Below, piece after piece: positions 30,599 to 40,509 of a stretch of DNA of 64,000 bases. Under the pieces are notes generated by a model, which was not told the origin of the DNA, made no database searches, and was given only the letters and a program-made list of their open reading frames with translations. The DNA is from Diplonema papillatum. Its lineage: Eukaryota; Euglenozoa; Diplonemea; Diplonemida; Diplonemidae. The stretch is taken from positions 1-64,000 of the forward strand of contig JAPJBO010000958.1 of assembly GCA_030068145.1 (NCBI GenBank). Reading direction: 5' to 3'. The position numbers and the translations under genes were made by a program. Each line of letters begins with the position of its first letter. Position 1 is the stretch's first letter.

Positions 30599-30955
30599 AT
30601 GAAAGAGGGCCAGGACGGACGGAACGGCAAAGGAGTCAGCGGCACAAGATGCCAGCAAGGACCCCCCCTTGCCGGGGGAGGGAAACCAGGGGCGAGCGGG
30701 AGGTCAGGCAACCCCCAGTCACAGGAACAAAGCGCGCAAAAGAGCCAGGGAGCAAGTCAGCCCTTGACAGGGGTAGCTCGGAGCGCAGCATCACCATCAG
30801 CGAATCAGATCAGCGGTAGCAAAAACAAACAAACAAACCCAGGAGCAGGAGCGGAGCAGGGAGAGATGGTTGACCTCACTCTCCCTGATGCTGTCGTGAC
30901 TCGGCCTGACAAGCCCCCCTCCGGGGGGGGTGGCCTCCTCAGCAGCAGTCTCTAA
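30599..30955 (+). CDS. Low-complexity Gly/Ser/Gln-rich protein, doubtful
   Basis: ATG 30599 right after the A-rich end of R1; 118 codons, Gly/Ser/Gln-rich with a C-terminal EMVDLTLPDAVVTRPDKPP. It is one of few plus-strand candidates. GC-rich and bounded by a repeat; no homologue recognised. May be part of a repeat element. Confidence 0.3.
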   Translation: MKEGQDGRNGKGVSGTRCQQGPPLAGGGKPGASGRSGNPQSQEQSAQKSQGASQPLTGVARSAASPSANQISGSKNKQTNPGAGAEQGEMVDLTLPDAVVTRPDKPPSGGGGLLSSSL

Positions 30956-31295
30956 GGGCCCCCGGTTGTTTTAGTGGGTAGCGTTCGGCCACCATAGCTC
31001 AACGAACGTAGTCCCACACTCTCCGCTTTGTCCACGGGGGTCGTGCGTAAAGCATTTTTTCCGGGTTACAAAAAAAAAAAAAAAATCCCAACCCGTGGAA
31101 AAAGACAGGCGCTTCGTTTTGTTCGTGCGTGCCGGTTGATCGGTTTGCCACTTGCATTTGCCCTGTGCCATTTTAGATCAACCACCAAAACACGCTGTCT
31201 ACGTCTTTCTAGCCTGCACAATACATTGAAGGGTAATTGTTGGTACTAAAAAAGTGTCGTGGCTCTATTTTGTGCGCACAGCCCGTATTTTGTGC

Positions 31296-31536
31296 GTACC
31301 TAGCCCCCCCCCCCCGTGCATAAGATGGATAAGAAACTCGGGTTTTGGCGGTATCCATCTTAATCAAGGGGGGTATCCATCTTAAACACGGGGGCACTGT
31401 AGACTACAGTGTAGTCACTTTGCACAGGGGTACCTCACCCCCGTGTTTAAGATGGATTGGCATTCTCGCCCGTTATCCATCTTAATCAAGGGGGTTGGGC
31501 TATCCATCTTATGCACGGGGGGGGTTAGGTACGTGT
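31296..31536. mobile_element. 240-bp fold-back (MITE-like) element
   Basis: The ends GTACCTAGCCCCCCC...GTGCATAAGATGGAT and, inverted, GTACCTAACCCCCCC...GTGCATAAGATGGAT are near-perfect inverted repeats. ATCCATCTTAATCAAGGGGG-type motifs recur in each arm, four copies in all. No coding capacity. Confidence 0.65.
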
Positions 31537-31955
31537 GTAAACCCTGTTTTGAGTGATTTAACATAGCACGCTGCCATCCGACACTTTTTGATATAGACAA
31601 GCAAGCTTGTTACCATAAAAAAAGACCGCCCTATTGACAGAGTGCGAAGCCACCCACATCCACCCTCGCGAGGATCCTGCATCGTGTCTTTCGGCCTTCC
31701 TCCCGGAGAAGCGAAGGACACCCGGCGGCTGCAAAAGAGGCAACGAAAAGCATGCTGGCGCAGCGCCGCGGTGGAATGCCAAAGCCTTTCGCAGAGAACA
31801 CACTGCGTCGGGTTGTCATTTTCCCCGCAGACGGCCCATAACTCGCTGTATCCCACACGCATGCTGCCACCTGCTTTGCGAAAGGAAGCGCCTCGTACGA
31901 ATGCTGTGGCTGGGCAGTTCCTGCTGCCACCGCACTCGCATCGTTTTGAATGCAA
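31509..31955 (-). CDS. C2HC zinc-finger-like protein exon
   Basis: Minus-strand frame of ~148 codons. The core QCVLCERLWHSTAALRQHAF ends in RC, giving C-X2-C-X12-H-X4-C, followed by another CLFC pair; upstream RCECGGSRNC adds Cys residues. No ATG opens this frame at the 5' end. The ATG nearest the upstream module (at ~31935) is in another frame, so a short first exon or a frameshift is needed. A donor ATG|GTAACA near 31612 would end the exon before the fold-back element. A nucleic-acid-binding role is suggested only by the finger. Confidence 0.45.
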   Translation of the reverse strand: MHSKRCECGGSRNCPATAFVRGASFRKAGGSMRVGYSELWAVCGENDNPTQCVLCERLWHSTAALRQHAFRCLFCSRRVSFASPGGRPKDTMQDPREGGCGWLRTLSIGRSFFMVTSLLVYIKKCRMAACYVKSLKTGFTHVPNPPRA

Positions 31956-32020
31956 TAGTTCACAGCGTTTATTGTGGTTTAGAGGTTCGGTGTTTTAGGG
32001 TCTCCGGTTGACCATTGAGG
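31956..32020 (-). promoter_or_regulatory. Conserved upstream module
   Basis: Minus strand: GGTCAACCGGAGACCCTAAA, CACCGAACCTCTAAACCACA, ATAAACGCTGTGAAC. Same layout as the modules at 24.5 and 47.3 kb. It lies immediately upstream of the zinc-finger reading frame. Confidence 0.55.
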
Positions 32021-32107
32021 CTGGGAGTCGGGTAGTGAACGGAATGTAGAGATAATTACACACTTTAACTACGGCTAGCCAAGTTTACAACTGATGCAAC
32101 CGACCAA

Positions 32108-32390
32108 GAAAATACTCGACGTAGCTGCTTCGACTCCGAATGGAAGGGAGGAAACATAGAGGTAAGGGGTAAATAGAATACAATCACAATCTGATTTGTT
32201 CTTCGCTTACACCACCGTGTGTTGTTTTCTCACTCCTGTTGTGTTTGTGTGATTTGTCGTGTAGGGGTAGACCCGCATGACCTCACGTCCGTTCAACACG
32301 TGGTCCGGTAGTTATAGCACTTGGGATCCCTTCTGTTCTTTGTCGGGCAGCATCATCGAGCATATCCTTTCAAGCTGGCGCGTATGTAAA
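32108..32390 (-). repeat. R10 dispersed repeat
   Basis: Inverted copy of 28925-29232, about 90% alike by eye, with a TATGTAAAAAAAATCGC end. Confidence 0.7.
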
Positions 32391-32544
32391 AAAAATCGCT
32401 ACGAACTTAGTGTTGGGCCCCCCACACCATTTAAAAGGGAGTTGCCGTAGCGACGGTTTGTCTTCTTGATCATATTTCCACCCTGGAGTACAAAGAGGAG
32501 CATTGATTCCATGGTTCTACGTACTGACAGAGGCGAGTCACGGC

Positions 32545-33504
32545 AGCAAGAGCGATAGGACTGAGGATGCCAGTCATCGTCCTGCTACTGGGCCCGATAT
32601 ACAAACATTACGCGCCTGAATCGGAAATAAAGACGACTAATGGTACAGCCTTCGAATGACGAACACGTTTCGCTTTCAACCATTGGAGCAAGCCCATGGC
32701 CACTGAGCCGACCGAGTCTAGCGAGTGGCGGTCAGCTGCTTCAACGCAAAGACTGGCAAATGAAAAGAGAGCGGTGTTCATAAGGCAAGAGCGACAGGAC
32801 TGAGGATGCCAGTCATCGTCCTGCTACTGGGCCCGATATACAAACATTACGCGCCTGAATCGGAAATAAAAGACGACTAATGGTACAGCCTTCGAATGAC
32901 GAACACGTTTCGCTTTCAACCATTGGAGCAAGCCCATGGCCACTGAGCCGACCGAGTCTAGCGAGAGGCGGTCAGCTGCTTCAACGCAAAGACTGGCAAA
33001 TGAAAAGAGAGCGGTGTTCATAAGGCAAGAGCGACAGGACTGAGGATGCCAGTCATCGTCCTGCTACTGGGCCCGATATACAAACATTACGCGCCTGAAT
33101 CGGAAATAAAAGACGACTAATGGTACAGCCTTCGAATGACGAACACGTTTCGCTTTCAACCATTGGAGCAAGCCCATGGCCACTGAGCCGACCGAGTCTA
33201 GCGAGAGGCGGTCAGCTGCTTCAACGCAAAGACTGGCAAATGAAAAGAGAGCGGTGTTCATAAGGCAAGAGCGACAGGACTGAGGATGCCAGTCATCGTC
33301 CTGCTACTGGGCCCGATATACAAACATTACGCGCCTGAATCGGAAATAAAAGACGACTAATGGTACAGCCTTCGAATGACGAACACGTTTCGCTTTCAAC
33401 CATTGGAGCAAGCCCATGGCCACTGAGCCGACCGAGTCTAGCGAGAGGCGGTCAGCTGCTTCAACGCAAAGACTGGCAAATGAAAAGAGAGCGGTATTCA
33501 TAAG
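32545..33504. repeat. 240-bp tandem array, four units
   Basis: Four nearly identical units (GCAAGAGCGACAGGACTGAG ... GAGAGCGGTGTTCATAAG), starting at about 32545, 32785, 33025 and 33265. Each has a 65-codon minus-strand frame (MNTALFSFASLCVEAADRLS). Since 240 is a multiple of three the frame repeats, but it is interrupted once per unit. Coding is unproven. Confidence 0.92.
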
Positions 33505-33789
33505 GCAAGAGCGCTCACTAGAGTGAGTCAAACACAGGAAGGAAAACGGGATGTGCACTCCGCTCCTGGGACATAGCTAACTGATCTGGCAATAATACCA
33601 GAGGCTCGTGTGAGCCAATTCACCCCAACCCCCCCTGAAAGCGACTCTCCCTGAGCTCGACTGGTAGTCACGAAAGAGAGCAGATGCCGCAGATTCTTTG
33701 AGTTCTAACCCAAAAGATTCCGCGGCTATTACGCTCGACTACGCGGCGATTACTCAAGTACGCTCGTTTTTCGCTCAATTACGCTCTAC

Positions 33790-34190
33790 GAAACTTGTGT
33801 GACAGCTGCGAGAAGCACGCCTCAAGACCAGGCGTCTGCGCCGCCAGGTCCTTCGTGCAAGCCAGCGCCACGTTCTCGTCGGCAACGAGGGCTTCACTGT
33901 GTGACAACAAGTTCAAACCTCACGGTTGCCTTTCAGTTCGGCATTGGCGACGGAATTTCCGTTGCAGACCCGGAAGACTCGATTCAAGCGGGCGTGAGCG
34001 ACGTGGACACAAGGGACGAGAAGTCGGGGTGCATCATGTCGCTTGTGAAGTGGAACGTTGGCAGCAATGTTTCAGAATACTGCTCATATGGCCCGCCGTG
34101 TTTCAACACTGCTTGTATGGCCAGCATCGTTTCAGAAACTGCTAATACGGCCAGCAATGCTTCAATACTGCTTATAAGGCCAGCAGCAAT
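33790..34190. repeat. Scrambled PSP1 exon pieces and short GCAATGTTTCAGAATACTGC repeats
   Basis: Pieces of the 439-bp unit appear in altered order (CGCCGCCAGGTCCTTCGTGC, GGCGACGGAATTTCCGTTGC, GACGAGAAGTCGGGGTGCAT). Then about four 30-36-bp units follow, of the type CAGCAATGTTTCAGAATACT. This is the degenerate edge of the neighbouring array. Confidence 0.65.
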
Positions 34191-36070
34191 GTGTCAAATG
34201 CTCAGCTTACTTCCGGTCGAGCTGGTACTCCGCCCGGTGGATCACGACGGGCGTCACCGTCTGCGCCGCCAGGTCCTTCATGCAAGCCAGCGCCACGTTC
34301 TGCTTCACCGTGTGACAAGTTCTCACCGTTGCCTTTCACTTCGGCGTTGGCGCGGAATTTCCGTTGCACACGCGGAAGAATCGATTCAATGGCGTGTGAC
34401 CATTCGCTGAAACCACCGTGTGACTCGACAACGAGCAAGGTGAAGCTGTCGACACGCCTGTTGGACGGAAACCCAACCGCACTGCCTACTGTCTATTTCG
34501 ACGGGCAAGGCTCCGCACTGAGGTCGATGAGCTCGCCTCTTTCGTTCGGCTTCGGCTGGCAGTTGTTCATCCAGATCCGGCAGCCGAAGCGGGCGTGAGC
34601 GACGTGGACGAGGGACGAGAAGTCGGGGTGCATCACGTCGCTTGTGAAGTGGAACGTCAGCTTCTTCCGGTCGAGCTGGTACTCCGCCCGGTGGATCACG
34701 ACGGGCGTCGCCGTCTGCGCCGCCAGGTCCTTCATGCAAGCCAGCGCCACGTTCTGCTTCACCGTGTGACCTTTCACTTCGGCGTTGGCGACGGAATTTC
34801 CGTTGCACACGCGGAAGAATCGATTCAATGGCGTATGACCATTCGCTGAAACCACCGTGTGACTCGACAACGAGCAAGGTGAAGCTGTCGACACGCCTGT
34901 TGGACGGAAACCCAACCGCACTGCCTACTGTCTATTTCGACGGGCAAGGCTCCGCACTGAGGTCGATGAGCTCGCCTCTTTCGTTCGGCTTCGGCTGGCA
35001 GTTGTTCATCCAGATCCGGCAGCCGAAGCGGGCGTGAGCGACGTGGACGAGGGACGAGAAGTCGGGGTGCATCACGTCGCTTGTGAAGTGGAACGTCAGC
35101 TTCTTCCGGTCGAGCTGGTACTCCGCCCGGTGGATCACGACGGGCGTCGCCGTCTGCGCCGCCAGGTCCTTCATGCAAGCCAGCGCCACGTTCTGCTTCA
35201 CCGTGTGACCTTTCACTTCGGCGTTGGCGACGGAATTTCCGTTGCACACGCGGAAGAATCGATTCAATGGCGTATGACCATTCGCTGAAACCACCGTGTG
35301 ACTCGACAACGAGCAAGGTGAAGCTGTCGACACGCCTGTTGGACGGAAACCCAACCGCACTGCCTACTGTCTATTTCGACGGGCAAGGCTCCGCACTGAG
35401 GTCGATGAGCTCGCCTCTTTCGTTCGGCTTCGGCTGGCAGTTGTTCATCCAGATCCGGCAGCCGAAGCGGGCGTGAGCGACGTGGACGAGGGACGAGAAG
35501 TCGGGGTGCATCACGTCGCTTGTGAAGTGGAACGTCAGCTTCTTCCGGTCGAGCTGGTACTCCGCCCGGTGGATCACGACGGGCGTCGCCGTCTGCGCCG
35601 CCAGGTCCTTCATGCAAGCCAGCGCCACGTTCTGCTTCACCGTGTGACCTTTCACTTCGGCGTTGGCGACGGAATTTCCGTTGCACACGCGGAAGAATCG
35701 ATTCAATGGCGTATGACCATTCGCTGAAACCACCGTGTGACTCGACAACGAGCAAGGTGAAGCTGTCGACACGCCTGTTGGACGGAAACCCAACCGCACT
35801 GCCTACTGTCTATTTCGACGGGCAAGGCTCCGCACTGAGGTCGATGAGCTCGCCTCTTTCGTTCGGCTTCGGCTGGCAGTTGTTCATCCAGATCCGGCAG
35901 CCGAAGCGGGCGTGAGCGACGTGGACGAGAGACGAGAAGTCGGGGTGCATCACGTCGCTTGTGAAGTGGAACGTCAGCTTCTTCCGGTCAAGCTGGTACT
36001 CCGCCCGGTGGATCACGACGGGCGTCGCCGTCTGCGCCGCCAGGTCCTTCATGCAAGCCAGCGCCACGTT
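34191..36070 (-). repeat. 439-bp tandem array containing the last PSP1 exon
   Basis: About four units with a 439-bp period. Each repeats the minus-strand exon from NVALACMKDLAAQ to the stop after SAEPCPSK, plus ~170 bp of downstream sequence that also leads in frame into the next exon copy (GNSVANAEVKGHTVKQ). Identity is near complete between the central units, so amplification is recent or units are homogenised. Confidence 0.85.
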
Positions 36071-36297
36071 CTCGTCGGCAACGAGGGACCGCCAAAGCCC
36101 CACGTCGTCAGGCGTCGCCAGCCGAAGCACCTTCCATTTGTCGTTCACACGCCCGCCCTGCCGCGAGCCTATCACGAGCGCGACATCCATACCGTCCGGG
36201 TGTTTCACAACCACGTGCACCCCAGCCTTGATTTTGAACCGAGAGGCGTACTCTCCACGACGACCGTGTTTGAACAGCACCGCCAGCTGCGAGTGTG
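35810..36297 (-). CDS. PSP1 C-terminal domain protein
   Basis: Minus-strand frame of about 160 codons ending at 35810. The N-terminal part (LFKHGRRGEYASRF, then GVHVVVKHPDGMDVALVIG) and the C-terminal part (LTFHFTSDVMHPDF, LVHVAHARFGCRIWMNN) match the PSP1/YaaT-type domain, a small domain widespread in kinetoplastids, often in RNA-related proteins. The whole domain is present. The local ATG at 36321 is out of frame because ~20 bp are missing relative to the intact copy of the first exon at 36482-36370. Three extra copies of the last exon lie downstream. Molecular role here unknown. Confidence 0.7.
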
Positions 36298-36325
36298 TTA
36301 TCTCGGGTTTAAAGGATCCATGTGT

Positions 36326-36369
36326 TTAAGAGTTAAAGTTCACTTGAGAGAGATTTCCGGTATTCTAGC
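36326..36369 (-). promoter_or_regulatory. Conserved upstream module, truncated
   Basis: Minus strand: CTAGAATACCGGAAATCTCT followed by CTCAAGTGAACTTTAACTCT and, 5 bp on, ATG 36321. Its upstream half is cut off where the duplicated first exon ends. Confidence 0.5.
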
Positions 36370-36482
36370 TTGATTTTGAACCGAGAGGCGTACTCTCCAC
36401 GACGACCGTGCTTGAACAGCACCGTCAGCTGCGAGTGTGTTTTTTTAAGGGTTTTAGACTGTTTCGGGTTGAAAGGATCCAT
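36370..36482 (-). pseudogene. Duplicate PSP1 first exon with intact start
   Basis: ATG 36482 opens MDPFNPKQSKTLKKTHSQL, continuing in frame into LFKHGRRGEYASRFKIK, exactly the start of the PSP1 domain. The copy then breaks off into the second upstream module. It shows what the gene's true N terminus looks like. The neighbouring full-length copy has lost part of this start. Confidence 0.6.
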
Positions 36483-36486
36483 GTGT

Positions 36487-36600
36487 TTAGAGTCAAAGTT
36501 CGCTTGAGAGAGATTTCCGGTATTTTAGGGTCTCCGGGTGACCGTTGCGAAATGGGTTCTCTTAGGGCAAGTAGGGGCTATGTGGGTGTGGCTTGTTCCT
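36487..36600 (-). promoter_or_regulatory. Conserved upstream module
   Basis: Minus strand: AACCCATTTCGCAACGGTCA, CCCGGAGACCCTAAAATACC, CTCAAGCGAACTTTGACTCT, then AAACACATG where the ATG is the intact PSP1 start at 36482. Best example of the module directly in front of an authentic start codon. Confidence 0.6.
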
Positions 36601-37765
36601 TTCGCATCAAGTCTTCTTCGCGGGAATGCCGACGGTACGTGATTTTTCTTCTACTTTTTTTCACTCTTTCTTCTTTCTTTGCCACGCTTCTTTCTTTCTC
36701 ACATGGACATGGCGATGGTAAATTGGGAGCTTTTGGCGCCGCGGGGTAGTTCTTCTTCCTCTGCGCCGCTCAGAGTGGGTCCCCAGTAGTCTTGGTCGTT
36801 TCGACGTTTGCCGGCCGATATTTTCAGCCTAGACCGATCTAAAGCAAGTTCTTCGGGATCTCAGCATGGTATTCAGGTGACCCTGTGGGGCTGTCGGGCC
36901 GGGCTTGTTTTGTGGCCGGGGGAGAAAGTCTTAGTTTAGTGTTCAGGCAGAATATGCCCTCTCTGCCTCTCATGTACGCTTGTTGTTAATATCGAGTCTT
37001 CTTCGCGGGAATGCCGACGGTACGAGACTTTTCTACTTTTTTTCACTTTTTCTTCTTTCTTTGCCACGCTTCTTTCTTTCTCACATGGACATGGCGATGG
37101 TAAATTGGGAGCTTTTGGCGCCGCGGGGTAGTTCTTCTTCCTCTGCGCCGCTCAGAGTGGGTCCCCAGTAGTCTTGGTCGTTTCGACGTTTGCCGGCCGA
37201 TATTTTCAGCCTAGACCGATCTAAAGCAAGTTCTTCGGGATCTCAGCATGGTATTCAGGTGACCCTGTGGGGCTGTCGGGCCGGGCTTGTTTTGTGGCCG
37301 GGGGAGAAAGTCTTAGTTTAGTGTTCAGGCAGAATATGCCCTCTCTGCCTCTCATGTACGCTTGTTGTTAATATCGAGTCTTCTTCACGGGAATGCCGAC
37401 GGTACGAGACTTTTCTACTTTTTTTCACTTTTTCTTCTTTCTTTGCCACGCTTCTTTCTTTCTCACATGGACATGGCGATGGTAAATTGGGAGCTTTTGG
37501 CGCCGCGGGGTAGTTCTTCTTCCTCTGCGCCGCTCAGAGTGGGTCCCCAGTAGTCTTGGTCGTTTCGACGTTTGCCGGCCGTTATTTTCAGCCTAGACCG
37601 ATCTAAAGCAAGTTCTTCGGGATCTCAGCATGGTATTCAGGTGACCCTGTGGGGCTGTCGGGCCGGGCTTGTTTTGTGGCCGGGGGAGAAAGTCTTAGTT
37701 TAGTGTTCAGGCAGAATATGCCCTCTCTGCCTCTCATGTACGCTTGTTGTTAACATCGAGTCTTC
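36600..37765. repeat. 382-bp tandem array, three units
   Basis: Units begin at GTCTTCTTCGCGGGAATGCC (~36612, 36994, 37376). Each contains CACATGGACATGGCGATGGT, CCTAGACCGATCTAAAGCAA and an R7-like end. Near-identical, no convincing coding frame. Confidence 0.92.
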
Positions 37766-38082
37766 TTCGCGAGGACAGAGTTCTAGAGTCAAACGTTTTC
37801 TTTTCTTTATTTTCCACTTTTTCTCTTTTTCGTTGTCGATAACTTCTTCTGTGCCGTGGTAATTTTGGACTTTTACTAATAATTATGTTTTCCATGCAGT
37901 GTTGGTAACTCACACATCCCTGCAGTTTAAGCTCTTCCTCTTTCCGTGCATGGCAGTGTTCCCGTACAGAGCAGACACATAAGCATTGCAGCAGTGGGAC
38001 TGCAGCAGTGGGACACAGGCTTTCTGAGAGCTACAAACTGGAAAGTAGTTGGACCCCTTGCAACAGGAAGCTGTACCACCTT
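37766..38082. other. No gene seen
   Basis: Unique sequence between the 382-bp array and the next upstream module; only short frames without protein-like composition. Confidence 0.35.
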
Positions 38083-38250
38083 TTTAGAGTTAAAGTTCGC
38101 TTGAAATACCGGGGTTTTAGGGTCTCCGTGTGACCGTTCATGAATGGGTTCTCTTAGAGCAAGAAAGGGCTTTATGGTTACGGATTGTATATTTAGTGCA
38201 TGCTTTCGTTATGGGTTATGGCTAGCCATATCCGGGACTGTTTGTGACCG
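38083..38250 (-). promoter_or_regulatory. Conserved upstream module, long form
   Basis: About 95% alike by eye to 30178-30345 over 165 bp, including GCTAGCCATAACCCATAACG, CGGAGACCCTAAAACCCCGG and AAGCGAACTTTAACTCTAA. The sequence that follows (38082 downward) has only a short frame, so its gene, if any, is lost. Confidence 0.55.
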
Positions 38251-38360
38251 ACACCAAGTACATTCCTTCGTTTTTGTCAACTCTTGCCGGCATTGACCGA
38301 CATTGGATGGCCGGGATGATCCATGTTTTCTCTTTCATCGTTTCGGGCCGCCGTGAGGAG

Positions 38361-38743
38361 CTACGTAGATCTTCTTCCTCGGTTGTGAGGATGGTGTCTG
38401 CCTCTTTTTGGTGGCTTGGAGAAGGGTTCCTTCGACTGCTTGAAGAATCTCACAGCAGTTGCATCGGTGAGTCGTCGGTTAGACGGATCGCGCTTCCACT
38501 GCTTAATGACAGAGGACTGCCCGTACTTCGCAACAAGGCGGGCAAGACGCTCTTTGTCGGCTTCACGCCAAACGGGTTTAATGTTCTTTTCTGACGACTT
38601 TGTCAGACTTGGCCGCTTCGTGTTTCACACGCGCTCCGATTCTGCCTTCGCCAAAGGGCACGCGGCTTCAAAACTCCCTGGCTTAAGAAGTGTGCGTAGT
38701 TTTCTGAGAAGAAATCTGCTTTGTCAGTGTTGTCTTCAGACAT
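38361..38743 (-). pseudogene. Relic of a Myb/SANT-like protein, frame broken
   Basis: Three adjoining minus-strand frames read as one protein. ATG 38743 opens MSEDNTDKADFFSENYAHFL; a middle piece reads FGEGRIGARVKHEAAKSDK; a last piece has VWREADKERLARLVAKYGQS, VIKQWKRDP and RRLTDATAVRFFKQ, ending at TAG 38361. The last part resembles a Myb/SANT helix-turn-helix (Trp, charged helix, Tyr-Gly, Trp). Two frameshifts and no splice consensus at the joins argue for a relic. Confidence 0.45.
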
Positions 38744-38873
38744 AACACTTGGTGCATGCGCCGACAACGCCACACTCCTGGCTCGAAGTGGGGAAAACAC
38801 ACCAAAAGAAAGTCAGCTCCCGGAAAAGTATCTCTGATTCGCCATTTCTGCAAAGTGCTTTTTTGCACACAGC

Positions 38874-38955
38874 GTAAATATGATGGATAGTAAAAATGAT
38901 GGATAATTCTGGATATCCATCATTTTTGCCATCATATTTACTATCCAGCCTTTTT
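38874..38955. repeat. Palindrome (ATGATGGATAGTAAAAATGA type)
   Basis: GTAAATATGATGGATAGTAA and AATGATGGATAATTC are mirrored by GATATCCATCATT and GCCATCATATTTACTATCC, giving a ~35-bp imperfect hairpin centred near 38912. Confidence 0.65.
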
Positions 38956-39022
38956 ACCATCCATCATTTTTCCTTTTAGGGTGTTTTAAAGCTAATACGT
39001 ACTGGTTGGACACTTTACTTAC

Positions 39023-39218
39023 TTGCTTTGCTTTTTCCCGGGGGAAGAGAGCGAGAGACGCATACTCTGGCGCACGTGCCGGCCGGGAGCAGCTCGGGCT
39101 CCGCTGGGAGCTGCTGCCCCTGCGGCTGCTGGAGGGTCGGCTGCGCGGGCGCCATGTCGGCCTGCGGCGGCACAGGCTGCGGCCCGTGCGACGGCGTGAC
39201 GAGGATGGGCGTGAACGT

Positions 39219-39255
<37 letters not shown>

Positions 39256-39506
39256 TGCTGTTGCTGCTGCTGTTGCTGTACCGGATACTGCTGCGCGGAG
39301 TGCGGGTACGAGGGGAAGAATTGCTGCTGGGCGTGTGTGAAGGCGGCGAGCTGCTGCGGCGCGACGAACGGGACCGACAGCGGCCCCGTCGGCTGCAGCG
39401 GCTGCGAGAACGGCGCCGAAAACGCGTGCATCGGCACCGGCGCCAGCTGCCCGGGGAACCCGGCGCTCGGAAAGGCCTGGAAGGACTGGGCCGACGAAAA
39501 CGACGC

Positions 39507-39537
<31 letters not shown>

Positions 39538-39592
39538 TGCTGCACCTGCTGCACCTGCTGCCTCTGCTGCTGCTGCTGCTGCACCTGCTGCC

Positions 39593-39627
<35 letters not shown>

Positions 39628-40289
39628 ACCTGCTGCTGATGCTGCTGATGCTGCTGCTGCTGCTGCTGCTGCACGCCGAAGGAGTTGTTCGACCCCTTGC
39701 TGCCCGCCTTCGACGAAGAGGACAAGAGGGTGGGGCGGCTGCAGTCGGACACGTCGCTCGCGGTGCTCAGGCAGCTCGAATCCGGCGACGGCGGCCCCGC
39801 CCCCAGGGGCCCGCTGCCGTCGCCGACGAGCCTCGGAGACACATGCGCCGGCGGCGCAGCCACCCGCGGGCTCACGAGCCCATTCGAGCTGCACACAGAG
39901 GAAACGGGGCTTGGGCTCGCCCGTGGGCCGGGGTACCCGGTTGAATTGTCGTCCTGCTCCGTCGCGTAAGGGTTGTGCATGGAGTACGGATCGTGGCTGT
40001 AGCTGGAGGAGGCGGTGCTGCAGGTTTCGAGGTTCTTGAAGCTGTCGACGAAGTTGTTCTTCGCGGGCGGCGACCCGCCCAGCGGCAGGCCGGCGGCCTT
40101 CACTTCCCCGTTGGTGCGGTCGACCATGACTCGGAGCGTCGACAACATCTTCTTCCGAGCCCCTCCTTTGGGCTCCAGCACCTTCGCCGACACAAGGCCA
40201 GAGCTCAACACTTCTTCGTGGTACCTGACGTGTTTGCGGAACGTTCTGTCCGAGCCGGATAGAAAATCATCATCAAGCGAATTTTCGCT
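39023..40289 (-). CDS. Long internal exon of a Gln-rich (poly-Q) protein
   Basis: Minus-strand frame of ~420 codons. A likely acceptor (CCAAATTTAG|AGC, exon start 40289) opens SENSLDDDFLSGSDRTFRKH, then VRYHEEVLSSGLVSAKVLEP and LSTLRVMVDRTNGEVKAAGL. A Ser/Pro/Thr-rich linker follows, then two large Gln tracts (CAG runs with His/Val interruptions at ~39.5-39.7 kb and 39.2-39.3 kb) and a Pro/Gln/Ala-rich end. A consensus donor CAA|GTAAGT ends the exon at 39023; read through it stops four codons later. Tracts like this are typical of transcription, RNA-granule or chromatin proteins, but no domain is recognised. Antisense Leu/Cys/Ala-rich frames are shadows of the CAG runs. Confidence 0.65.
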
Positions 40290-40309
40290 CTAAATTTGGA
40301 CCACAGGCT

Positions 40310-40446
40310 GGGGGCGGAAATCTTAGTTTGATGCTTAGACGGAGGACACTGCCTTTCATGCATGTCTTTCATTCTTTTTGCGTTTTTGGGGGTCGACAAA
40401 GTGGAGGTTATGGGTCCGGTGGTTTAGAGTCTCCAGTTGGCCGTTG
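40310..40446 (-). promoter_or_regulatory. Conserved upstream module followed by R7
   Basis: Minus strand: GGCCAACTGGAGACTCTAAA, CCACCGGACCC, then AAACGCAAAAAGAATG (ATG 40372), again the ACGC...AGAATG context seen at 24.5 and 47.3 kb. An R7-like stretch (40310-40372) lies between this ATG and the poly-Q exon. The ATG frame is out of phase with that exon, so an intron or frameshift would be needed. Confidence 0.5.
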
Positions 40447-40509
40447 AGAGTCATCAGAATACTGAAAAGCGGGGGGTCGGTCGTCTTGTAGAGTGTGTTG
40501 ACGCTATTC

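Noticed and set aside
30801..30850. Possible telomeric repeats
   Set aside because: Only short CAAACAAACAAA runs; no telomere-type array anywhere in the window.
32100..32400. R10 as a small structural RNA gene because of GGGGTAGACCCG, a phrase also near the 28S fragment
   Set aside because: The shared phrase is only 12 bases, and three copies with sharp ends fit a dispersed repeat better.
39006..39944. Long plus-strand frames rich in Leu, Cys or Ala over the CAG tracts
   Set aside because: They are antisense or out-of-phase translations of the poly-Q exon.
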